Of a stretch of 12,178 nt of DNA, positions 1-6,416 are shown piece after piece (the first letter of the stretch is position 1; each line of letters opens with the position of its first letter). The stretch is from Magnetococcales bacterium (GTDB lineage: Bacteria; Pseudomonadota; Magnetococcia; Magnetococcales; JADFYX01): contig JADFYX010000046.1 of assembly GCA_015232795.1 (NCBI GenBank), positions 1 to 12,178 of the forward strand, given 5' to 3'. The notes below the pieces were generated by a model that was not told where the DNA came from, searched no databases, and saw only the letters and a list, made by a program, of their open reading frames with translations. Both the position numbers and the translations under genes were made by a program.

Positions 1-2
1 CC

Positions 3-821
3 TTGTTTGGTGGATTGCCAATAACAGATGCCTCCCCCAGCACATACACCGGACGGTGTATCGAGGTGATTACCAAAGCCCGTTTTTTGTTGGGCATTCG
101 TTTGGATCAATATTCACCCGATAGGGAGAACTGGCCGGAATATGAAACTTTCAATGGCTTGGTCAGTGAAAGTATGTTGCTTTCTGTTCGGGCTATTTTC
201 CGCAACTCCATGGAAATTTTTTCCTATGCACAGCAGTATGGGTCAGAGTGGGCACCCTCTGATGAAGAGGGTATTTCCGTGGATTATGCCCATAGCCCGG
301 ATCAGATACCAAACCAGGTTATCTATTTTGCCAGACAATCCATAGGCTTTGACAGCAGTACACCAAATCATGTCATCTTTGCAGTACTGGCTATTGTTCA
401 AGTCAAGGATGCCCTGGATGATTGTATAAGCCAAGGGGAGAAGGCTCCCAAACCGCTGGCATCCGGTCAGGCATTTCTAGCCGAGGCGCAACGTTTGAAG
501 CTGGAGGAGAGCCACCAAACGGAACTCCAAACCCTGGAGCCATTCATTAAAACCGGGCGAAAGGTCCGGGAAGGAATGGAGCAAGGCCGAAAGGAGAGTG
601 CCCGGATTCGAAGCCAGGAGGTCGAGGAAGATAAGCAAATCTGGCAAGCCATGGCAAAGAGGGCATGGAAAGAGAATCCCGGTTGGACGGTCTTACAAAT
701 GGCAGAACATATTCAGGCAAGGCTTGTTGATTCTGATGATTATTTTAAACCACCATCCATTGGTACTGTGAAAAATGCGTTGAAAGGCGTGAAAGCCAAA
801 GTATTCCCCCCTCGAAGATGA
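3..821 (+). CDS. Unrecognised coiled-coil protein of the satellite/prophage operon (5' partial)
   Basis: The reading frame is open to the left window edge, so the true start is probably outside; the TTG at position 3 is only the first possible start codon. The visible 272 residues match no family I recognise. The N-terminal half is mixed, with several aromatic residues. Residues about 155-215 are strongly charged (Glu, Lys, Arg, Gln) and probably form a long helix or coiled coil. The last 60 residues (KENPGWTVLQMAEHIQARL, then a Pro-rich turn and GTVKNALKG) look like a small helix-turn-helix-type fold. It ends with TGA at 819-821 and is followed by the repeat cluster that precedes the AlpA gene, so it belongs to the same plus-strand block. 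A DNA-binding or regulatory role is only a guess. That it is a real gene is fairly sure because of its length and because its base composition matches the neighbouring genes. Confidence 0.65.
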   Translation: MFGGLPITDASPSTYTGRCIEVITKARFLLGIRLDQYSPDRENWPEYETFNGLVSESMLLSVRAIFRNSMEIFSYAQQYGSEWAPSDEEGISVDYAHSPDQIPNQVIYFARQSIGFDSSTPNHVIFAVLAIVQVKDALDDCISQGEKAPKPLASGQAFLAEAQRLKLEESHQTELQTLEPFIKTGRKVREGMEQGRKESARIRSQEVEEDKQIWQAMAKRAWKENPGWTVLQMAEHIQARLVDSDDYFKPPSIGTVKNALKGVKAKVFPPRR

Positions 822-829
822 CCCCAATC

Positions 830-908
830 GGAACGGCTGTATACTGAGCCGTTCCAATCCAGTCTATCTACAATAGAGCCGTTCCAACCAACCTTTCTAT
901 CTTTATAG
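830..908. repeat. Iteron-like repeat cluster upstream of the AlpA gene
   Basis: The 9-mer AGCCGTTCC occurs at 847-855 and again at 877-885, exactly 30 bp apart, and as its reverse complement GGAACGGCT at 830-838. The 830-838/847-855 pair forms a perfect 9-bp inverted repeat with an 8-nt spacer. The two direct units also share a CTATCT-rich tail (863-868 and 897-902), and a decayed third unit may follow at about 909. The cluster fills the 120-bp gap between the first gene and the AlpA gene. Operator sites for the regulator, a promoter-linked control site or replication iterons are all possible; I cannot tell which. Confidence 0.55.
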
Positions 909-941
909 CCATCATCCAACACTATCCAAACAGGAGTTGAT

Positions 942-1157
942 ATGGCAAACGAGATTTATCCCAAGGGCGTACTGCCCGAAACCGGCTTTGTTCGGCTTCC
1001 ACTCATTCTGCACATTCTACCCATTTCAAAATCCACATGGTGGAACGGTGTTGCATCGGGCCGTTTTCCCAAGCCAGTCAAGCTGGGTCCACGTACCACC
1101 GCCTGGCCGGTCGAAAGTATCCGGCGATTGATTACTGATTTGGGTGGGGAGGGCTGA
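942..1157 (+). CDS. AlpA-family phage transcriptional regulator
   Basis: A 71-residue protein with the compact winged-helix/MerR-like architecture of the AlpA/excisionase-like family. GFVRLPLILHILPISKSTWW matches the family's 'R-L-x-x-V-x-x-x-x-x-S-x-S-T-x-Y' recognition region, and GRFPKPVKLGPRTTAWP is the hallmark wing segment. Family members regulate integrase or replication genes in P4-like satellites and cryptic prophages and often act as excision or derepression factors. The start is supported by AGGAG at 932-936, 5 nt before the ATG. It lies 9 bp upstream of the DUF3987 gene, so the two are surely cotranscribed. The repeat cluster immediately upstream is a natural candidate for its control region. 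Length is normal for the family and the gene looks intact. Confidence 0.88.
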   Translation: MANEIYPKGVLPETGFVRLPLILHILPISKSTWWNGVASGRFPKPVKLGPRTTAWPVESIRRLITDLGGEG

Positions 1158-1166
1158 TGGCAAATC

Positions 1167-2696
1167 ATGAACAACCATGATGAATGGCCAGACCCCAAAC
1201 CGGTCACGGTCAATACTGAGAAGTGGGAAGCCTATCCCCTTGAGGCACTGCCCGATTCAATTTTGAGAGCGGCGGCAGAGGTAGCCCGATTTGCCAAGGT
1301 TCCGGTGGTCAGCCCGGCAGTCATAGGGTTATCGGTTATTGCAACCGCCATTGGTAAAAAAGCCCGGATCGAGGAGAGACCCGGACTCTATCTCCATCCT
1401 TCTCTTTTTTTCGCTCTTATTGCCGGATCGGGTGAGCGAAAATCACCACCCTTTAAAATCATGACTGGCCCACTGGAGGATTGGGCCAAGGAGATGGCAG
1501 AAACATTTTCCAAAGAACGACAGGAGGCACTGGCCCAACATCGGGTGATAGACAAACTCATAGCCACACTGGAACGGGAGGCGGCGAAAAAAGATTGGAG
1601 CGATAACCACCGTGATGAACTGGTGGAAAGAATAGCGGCTGAAACGGGGAAAAAGAGGCCGATTCCACCGCCACCCCGTCTATTCACTACTGATGCAACG
1701 GAGGAACGATTATTCCAAAAACTTCATGATCATGAGGGAGCCTATGCGGTGTTATCAGGGGAGGGTCGGCCCGTCTTGGATAGCATCATGGGTAAATATT
1801 CCGGTAAGGACCGGACCGGGGATGCCATCTATCTGGCCGGTATTTCCGGTGACACCATTACCCGTGACCGGGTAGGCGGTGAGCATGGGCCAGAGGAGCG
1901 GGTCATATACAACCCTTGCCTGAATGTCTGCGTCATGACCCAGCCCGATAAATTCATGGAGATTGCCAACCACTCCACCCTGAGAGCTTCCGGGGCACTG
2001 GCCCGGATCTGGCCGGTTTATCTTGAATCGTTGGTTGGAACCCGAATGGAATCTGCCAATGAAGCGGGATTGGATGATTTGGCGTTAGAGACCTACCGGG
2101 AGACCGTTACTCAACTATTAAAAGTCAAGATGCCGGAGAAGGACGGCAAGCCAATTCCACACTTGGTGAGGCTTTCACCAGAAGCGGCAGAGGCCAGGAG
2201 GGAGTACCACAACACGATTGAAAAAATGATGGGGGCGGGAAATCGGCTGGATGATGTTCGGGATATTGCTTCCAAAGCGGTATCGGCCACCTGTAAGGCG
2301 GCTTTGGTTCTTCACTTGATGCAGAACCCACATTTTATCTCTGCCCTGGAATCTGAACTCTCACCGGAGACCTGGCGGCAGGCCCAACAGTTGGGAGCCT
2401 ATCACCTGTCTGAAGCGGTTCGAATCCAACGAACGGTTGGAGAGGATGGAGAGGCCCAACAGATAATCACAATCGGCAAATGGTTGAAGGAGAAACGAAT
2501 CACCGAACTGAAAGCCTCCTATCTATGCCAGATGGGACCAAGGCCAAGACTCACGGCAAGGGATGCCGAGACAATGCTGGAGATCATGGAGGGGTTGCTT
2601 TGGGTCTATGCCACTCCATTGCTGAAGGGTCAGAGAAAAACCCTATATCAGGTGAATCCCAAATTAGCCAACTTAGCCATTTTAGCCGGGGAGTGA
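1167..2696 (+). CDS. DUF3987 (YfjI-like) replication-type ATPase/helicase-like protein
   Basis: A 509-residue protein of the DUF3987/YfjI family, found in satellites, prophages and plasmids next to AlpA regulators and thought to serve element replication as a primase-helicase-like ATPase. The helical N-terminal stretch (residues about 30-65) leads into a degenerate P-loop, AGSGERKSPPFK (about 86-97). The Lys-Ser pair is followed by Pro, as is usual in this family. TTDATEERLF and the segment AVLSGEGRPVLD are further family landmarks. The C-terminal 100 residues look like a winged-helix region. Start: ATG 1167, with the purine run GGGGAGGG at 1146-1153, a longish 13-nt spacing, so translation may depend partly on coupling with the upstream gene. 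The last codons contain the 9-bp repeat arm described separately. The gene appears complete; the biochemical activity is inferred from family, not shown. Confidence 0.85.
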   Translation: MNNHDEWPDPKPVTVNTEKWEAYPLEALPDSILRAAAEVARFAKVPVVSPAVIGLSVIATAIGKKARIEERPGLYLHPSLFFALIAGSGERKSPPFKIMTGPLEDWAKEMAETFSKERQEALAQHRVIDKLIATLEREAAKKDWSDNHRDELVERIAAETGKKRPIPPPPRLFTTDATEERLFQKLHDHEGAYAVLSGEGRPVLDSIMGKYSGKDRTGDAIYLAGISGDTITRDRVGGEHGPEERVIYNPCLNVCVMTQPDKFMEIANHSTLRASGALARIWPVYLESLVGTRMESANEAGLDDLALETYRETVTQLLKVKMPEKDGKPIPHLVRLSPEAAEARREYHNTIEKMMGAGNRLDDVRDIASKAVSATCKAALVLHLMQNPHFISALESELSPETWRQAQQLGAYHLSEAVRIQRTVGEDGEAQQIITIGKWLKEKRITELKASYLCQMGPRPRLTARDAETMLEIMEGLLWVYATPLLKGQRKTLYQVNPKLANLAILAGE

Positions 2697-2756
2697 GGAA
2701 AATATGACAAATTCAATTTCTACGGATACCCCGGCTAATTTGGCTAAAACGGCTAA
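2664..2756. repeat. Large inverted repeat of six 9-bp-spaced GGCTAA units around a start codon
   Basis: TTAGCC occurs at 2664, 2673 and 2682, and its reverse complement GGCTAA at 2733, 2742 and 2751, each series with an exact 9-bp period. The inner parts TTAGCCGGGG (2682-2691) and CCCCGGCTAA (2729-2738) are perfect 10-bp complements. Outward there are further paired blocks of 7 bp and 6 bp, separated by short internal mismatches. The 37-nt loop holds the stop of the DUF3987 gene, the GAGG ribosome-binding site (2695-2698) and the ATG (2704) of the next gene. The arms are coding on both sides (LANLAILAG and PANLAKTAK). It could act as a translation-control hairpin, as protein-binding iterons, or both. 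Confidence 0.7.
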
Positions 2757-3126
2757 AAACGCCAGTAGCTCCACACAATCACTCTATGCCTCTTTGGGGG
2801 GTAAGGTTGCCCCCTTAACCGCCGTCCAGACCGACCCGGAAGAGATCGAAGAGAGGGCGGCAATTTTTGAATATGAGAGCGGCATACCCCGTCCGGTTGC
2901 GGAGTGGTTGGCCCATATATGGTTCCTGGAACCACCTGAAAATATGTCACCTGACATGTGGTGGGAATTTTTGAAGATAGCCACTGAATCAACAGAGTAT
3001 TGGGCAAAGCAGGTTGCCGATGAGGGTAGCCGGGTATGGGTAGTGGGGAAAAGATGGGTTTATGACCATCAAACCGGGAAAGTGTATACACCCCATGAGG
3101 CGGCACAGATTCTCATGAAGAGATAG
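2704..3126 (+). CDS. 140-aa unknown protein between replication and packaging genes
   Basis: I do not recognise this 140-residue protein. The N-terminal 35 residues are Ser/Thr/Ala/Lys-rich and probably disordered; part of them is encoded by the right arm of the 9-bp repeat. Residues about 46-66 (EEIEERAAIFEYESGIPRP) form an acidic helix followed by a 'GIPRPVAEWLA' segment, a pattern I associate from memory with small proteins beside phage or plasmid replication genes. A Trp-rich middle (IWFLEPP, MWWEFL, STEYWAK) and a Gly/Tyr-rich end follow. The start has GAGG 5 nt upstream of the ATG, 7 bp after the DUF3987 stop, so it is translated as part of that operon. The ribosome-binding site is in the loop of a predicted hairpin, so translation may be conditional. 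Confidence 0.7.
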   Translation: MTNSISTDTPANLAKTAKNASSSTQSLYASLGGKVAPLTAVQTDPEEIEERAAIFEYESGIPRPVAEWLAHIWFLEPPENMSPDMWWEFLKIATESTEYWAKQVADEGSRVWVVGKRWVYDHQTGKVYTPHEAAQILMKR

Positions 3127-3213
3127 TCGCGGGTCCTTCCAAAAACAGGAAAGCCTGCGGGTTCCGCGAGTCCCGTCTTTTGCCGGTATTTGTCGGCAAT
3201 TATCGGTGTCATT
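3127..3213. other. Candidate cos (packaging) region upstream of terS
   Basis: The 112-bp gap before the terminase small-subunit gene is dense with symmetry. TCGCGG (3127-3132) pairs with CCGCGA (3164-3169). TTCC (3137-3140) pairs with GGAA (3148-3151). GCGG-GTT-CCGC is a tight hairpin at 3157-3167. TGCCG (3181-3185) pairs with CGGCA (3194-3198). CGG recurs exactly every 10 bp at 3184, 3194 and 3204. In lambda-like phages that use Nu1/GpA terminase, cosN and cosB lie immediately upstream of the small-subunit gene, and a GCGGGTT motif is near the lambda nick site. The position and look fit a cos; the assignment is inference and no nick position can be given. Confidence 0.4.
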
Positions 3214-3238
3214 TTGTCATGATGTGGGGTAGGGGAAA

Positions 3239-3727
3239 ATGGAAATATCAGATACAGGTTCAATCTCAATGGCGACCCTGAGCAGTTTATTGGGTATCTC
3301 CCAGCGTCATGGGGCCAGACTGCTGAAAGCGGGTGTTTTTACAGCGGTCAAACTGGGCCGTTATGACCTGGCGGCCAGTGTTCAATCATTTGTCAAATAT
3401 CGGAGCGAGGGTTCTGAGACCGGTGATATTGCCAGCGAGCGTAAACGGTTGGTTCGGGCACAGGCTGAGCATGAGGAACTGAAGGTTCAACAGCGGAAAG
3501 GAGAACTGAGCCCAGTTGCAGATGTGGAATCAGTCTTTGCCGAATCCATTGTGATTATATCGAGCCAGTTGGATGGACTGGCCGGACGGTTGGCGGGAGA
3601 GTTGGCCGGAACCAACAGCCCGGCAGAGGTTAGGCAGAAACTCCTGGAGGAGACCCGGAGAATTCGGAGAGCGGCGGCGGATAAGTTGGAACAGTTCATC
3701 GACAATACAGGGGGTGAAAATGCGTAA
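3239..3727 (+). CDS. Terminase small subunit (Nu1-like DNA-packaging protein)
   Basis: A 162-residue protein with an N-terminal winged-helix DNA-binding domain (residues about 8-52: SMATLSSLLGISQRHGARLL, then AVKLGRYDL). A long charged helical region follows (about 60-90, ERKRLVRAQAEHEELKVQQR), then a helical C-terminal part. This layout is typical of the Nu1 type, which recognises cosB and recruits the large subunit through its C-terminus. Lambda Nu1 is slightly longer (181 aa). The start is chosen for GGTAGGGG just upstream of ATG 3239. The stop overlaps the start of the large-subunit gene by 8 bp, the usual coupled arrangement. It shows no sign of damage. It should bind the candidate site in the gap just before it. 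Confidence 0.82.
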   Translation: MEISDTGSISMATLSSLLGISQRHGARLLKAGVFTAVKLGRYDLAASVQSFVKYRSEGSETGDIASERKRLVRAQAEHEELKVQQRKGELSPVADVESVFAESIVIISSQLDGLAGRLAGELAGTNSPAEVRQKLLEETRRIRRAAADKLEQFIDNTGGENA

Positions 3728-5570
3728 ATCAAAACGGGCTTTATCCATAGGGGCAGAGTTGTTGCGACCACCCCCACCACGAACAGCGGATCAATGGGCC
3801 GATCAATGCCGCATTCTTCCCCAAGGCAGTGCCGAGCCAGGACCATGGCGATCTGCCCGAACTCCATACATGATTCAAATTATGAGGGCCTGTTCAGACC
3901 CGCATTATAAACGGATTATTGCCGTTATGGGGTCACAGATGGGAAAAAGTGAGGGATTGTTCAACGTTATTGGCCATCGGTTGGACGATGATCCAGCCCC
4001 CGTTCTATTTATCGCCCCCAATCAAAAGCTGGCGGAATCGGTATCCAATGATCGGGTGATGAAAATGTTCAAGTCAGTTCCATCCCTTTGGTCCAAGCTG
4101 GCCAAGGGCAAACAGAATAAAATGACGGAAAAATTCATAGCCGGGGTTCGGCTTGGATTTGGTTGGGCCGGTTCGGCAACGGAACTTTCCAGCCATCCGG
4201 CTGGCATTGTCTTGGTTGATGAAAGAGACCGCATGGGTAACGATGTTGATGGTGAGGGCGACCCGGTAGAACTGGCAGAGGCCAGAACTTCCACCTTTCC
4301 CGATGGCAAAGTCATTGTCACCAGCACCCCAACCATTGAGGGCGGATCACCCATATGGGCCTTATATGAGGAGGGAACCAGATTCCAATGGGCCTGGCCA
4401 TGCCCAGAATGCGGGGAATATTTTAGCCCACGGTTTGAGCTTCTGACCTGGCCGAAAGATGCCACCCCACAACAAACACTAAAAGAGGCCCGGATTCAAT
4501 GCCCGGTTTGTGATGCTTTGATCGGTGATGAACATAAAACCGCCATGAATGCCCGAGGGGTGTATGTGGCTCCCGGTCAGGAGATTACGCCACAAGGAGA
4601 GATAATCGGAGATCCCCCAGATAGTGATACCGCATCATTTTGGGTATCCGGTCTATGCTCCCCCTGGAGAACTTTCGGACAACGGGCAAAATCATTCTTG
4701 GAGGCTACACGGAGCAAAGAGCCAGGCAGGATTCAGGCTGTTATAAACACCGGCTTTGGTGAGCTGTACAAAATGAGCGGTGAGGCTCCAGATTGGGAAC
4801 GGGTTGCCGAACTCAGAGGGGGATATTCCTCTGATGAGATCCCCAAGGGGGTGCAACGGATCACCTGCGGAGTGGATGTTCAGAAAAACCGGCTTGTATA
4901 TGCGGTGCGTGGTTGGGGGGTGAACTTTGAATCCTGGCTGATTCGAGCCGGTGAACTTTGGGGAGAAACAGAGTATTCTGAAGTCTGGAACCAATTATCA
5001 GCACTATTACAAACCAACTGGGGAAAGCTACAAATCAGCCTGATGCTGATTGATTCCGGCTACCGACCCGGCAGCGCAAGACAACCAATCAACCAGATTT
5101 ACGAGTTTTGCCGTCGAAACCCCAGAAGGGCCGCCCCCGCCAAAGGCCATGACACCCAGGATAAACCGGTAAAATCAGCAAAAATCGAGATTGATTCTCG
5201 GGGAGGTATCGCCAAAAGAGGGCTGCAACTTTGGCACATTGATTCCGATTATTTCAAATCGTGGGTCCATGGCCGGATCGAATGGCCAGCGGGAGAACCA
5301 GGAGCTTGGCACCTTTCCGATGATGTGACGGACGATTATTGCCAACAGATTGTAGCTGAACAGCGGTTGGTCAAGGCATCCGGCAAAGTAACCTGGATTA
5401 AAACCAGAAAAGACAACCATTTTCTAGACTGTGAAGCCCTGAATGCAGCGGCAGCGACGATCCGGCAGGTTCATACCTTGCGTAAGGTCATAGAGGGTTC
5501 GACAAGAAAAAGCAAACCACAAAGGCGGGTGATCCGATCAACGTGGATGGATAGTGGTGTAGCATTTTAA
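3720..5570 (+). CDS. Terminase large subunit (lambda GpA-like ATPase/nuclease)
   Basis: A 616-residue GpA-family terminase (lambda gpA has 641), which cuts concatemeric DNA at cos and drives it into the prohead with ATP. Residues are counted from ATG 3720. The frame stays open upstream to 3573, but 3720 gives the standard 8-bp overlap with the small-subunit gene. Motifs: Walker A GSQMGKS at 71-77; Walker B IVLVDERDRM at 163-172; coupling motif TSTP at 201-204; a zinc-ribbon-like CPEC (228-231) and CPVC (261-264). Nuclease-type acidic positions are GVDVQ (Asp386), MLIDSG (Asp445) and DNHFLD (565-570). All key residues look intact. The family's usual next genes (gpW-like joiner, portal, protease) do not follow; about 0.85 kb without genes comes next. 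So either this element packages into a helper's capsids or it is the surviving half of a prophage. Confidence 0.92.
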   Translation: MRKSKRALSIGAELLRPPPPRTADQWADQCRILPQGSAEPGPWRSARTPYMIQIMRACSDPHYKRIIAVMGSQMGKSEGLFNVIGHRLDDDPAPVLFIAPNQKLAESVSNDRVMKMFKSVPSLWSKLAKGKQNKMTEKFIAGVRLGFGWAGSATELSSHPAGIVLVDERDRMGNDVDGEGDPVELAEARTSTFPDGKVIVTSTPTIEGGSPIWALYEEGTRFQWAWPCPECGEYFSPRFELLTWPKDATPQQTLKEARIQCPVCDALIGDEHKTAMNARGVYVAPGQEITPQGEIIGDPPDSDTASFWVSGLCSPWRTFGQRAKSFLEATRSKEPGRIQAVINTGFGELYKMSGEAPDWERVAELRGGYSSDEIPKGVQRITCGVDVQKNRLVYAVRGWGVNFESWLIRAGELWGETEYSEVWNQLSALLQTNWGKLQISLMLIDSGYRPGSARQPINQIYEFCRRNPRRAAPAKGHDTQDKPVKSAKIEIDSRGGIAKRGLQLWHIDSDYFKSWVHGRIEWPAGEPGAWHLSDDVTDDYCQQIVAEQRLVKASGKVTWIKTRKDNHFLDCEALNAAAATIRQVHTLRKVIEGSTRKSKPQRRVIRSTWMDSGVAF

Positions 5571-6371
5571 AGCTCTGAATAACATAGAAAAAATCATGTT
5601 GTTGTGACCGTTATTATCAGAACAATGTAATGAATATATGTTGCTTAAGTTTCCCAGGTTATTCATATTATGTTGGGATGTCTTGAATAACTGAGGAAGC
5701 TGTTCAGTTTTTAAAACAGACGTTTGTATTGGATATTCGGGTGGTCTATGGAGTTGGTTGTCTCGATGAAATGTGTCTTTTTGTTCATTCATAATCCTTA
5801 TATGGCAATTGTTAACCTTGGAAAAAGGTTTGAAAGTGTATGAATGTGCTGTTCTTGGTGGTATCATAGTGACGGCAATGGGGAAAGTATATGAGGAAAA
5901 GGGCAGTTTCAAGGGGTAATGTTTGCCTGTTTTTGTAGAGTTTTTTTGTTTTTGATGAGAAAAAATTGGGCCAGTTTAGGGAATATATGGACAAAATTTC
6001 CACGTGGAAGGAGAATATTGACATGAACAGATGGCTGTAGGAATGCTCTAGAATGTTCAGGTTTATAGGCTTGAACAAAGGGTTGGTAGATGTATGAGGC
6101 TGAAATTAAATGAGAAAAAATAACTAATTTTTTCCTTTCCAGTGAAGGAAGAGCGTGTTAGCCTCTCTGAACAGGTTGTGCGATAGGCCCGGCAGGGATA
6201 TTGCAACTAGTTAATTAAGTTTCTTCTTCGAGCAACCGATAAATTCAGTAAGCAAGAAACCGATGACTCAGTAAGCCCAAAATTGGGCACTGCAAAACTT
6301 ATCAATAGACGAGGAGTTAGTGCACATGTCTGGACCTTTGGTTATCTAAAAAAATTTTTCATACAAAAAAA
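5571..6371. other. AT-rich stretch with no convincing gene
   Basis: Open frames here are short, lack good ribosome-binding sites and give low-complexity proteins, so I call none. What is visible: a weak hairpin/T-tract just after the terminase gene, and an imperfect direct repeat (AACCGATAAATTCAGTAAGC at 6234-6253 and AACCGATGACTCAGTAAGC at 6258-6276). A short inverted repeat, GCCCAA/TTGGGC, overlaps and follows the second copy. The composition break right after position 5570 suggests the phage-derived block ends there. A non-coding RNA in the last 250 bp is possible, given the terminator that follows, but nothing more can be said. Confidence 0.45.
5689..5712 (+). terminator. Weak possible terminator after the terminase gene
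   Basis: AACTGA (5689-5694) pairs with TCAGTT (5704-5709) across a 9-nt loop and runs into TTTTT. The stem is only 6 bp and AT-rich, and it lies 119 bp past the terminase stop, so it is a weak candidate for the end of the plus-strand operon. Confidence 0.25.
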
Positions 6372-6406
6372 AAGGTCGGCATATACGAAATGTCGGCCTT
6401 TTTTTT
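6372..6406 (+). terminator. Rho-independent terminator, paired best on the plus strand
   Basis: AAGGTCGGCAT (6372-6382), a 7-nt loop and ATGTCGGCCTT (6390-6400) are followed by eight T's (6399-6406); an A-run precedes the stem. In a plus-strand RNA all 11 positions pair, two as G-U. In the minus-strand RNA those two become C-A mismatches. It also lies just past the 3' end of the minus-strand RelA-like gene, where it could work less efficiently in that direction. Its polarity suggests a plus-strand transcript ends here as well. Confidence 0.75.
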
Positions 6407-6416
6407 GTGGAAAATT

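Noticed and set aside
830..908. Short CRISPR-like array of direct repeats
   Set aside because: Only two clear direct copies, the shared unit is about 9-13 bp, and one further copy is inverted; no cas genes are present.
1146..1166. Frameshift linking the AlpA gene and the DUF3987 gene
   Set aside because: Both proteins are complete at normal family lengths, and a 9-bp gap between separate genes is the usual arrangement.
3573..3719. 49-residue N-terminal extension of the terminase large subunit
   Set aside because: It would overlap the small-subunit gene by about 155 bp and reads as out-of-frame sequence. ATG 3720 gives the usual 8-bp overlap and a normal GpA N-terminus.
5538..6078. Two minus-strand open frames (about 124 and 88 residues) after the terminase gene
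   Set aside because: No good ribosome-binding sites, low-complexity translations without recognisable domains, and one overlaps the end of the terminase gene on the other strand. More likely chance frames in AT-rich DNA.
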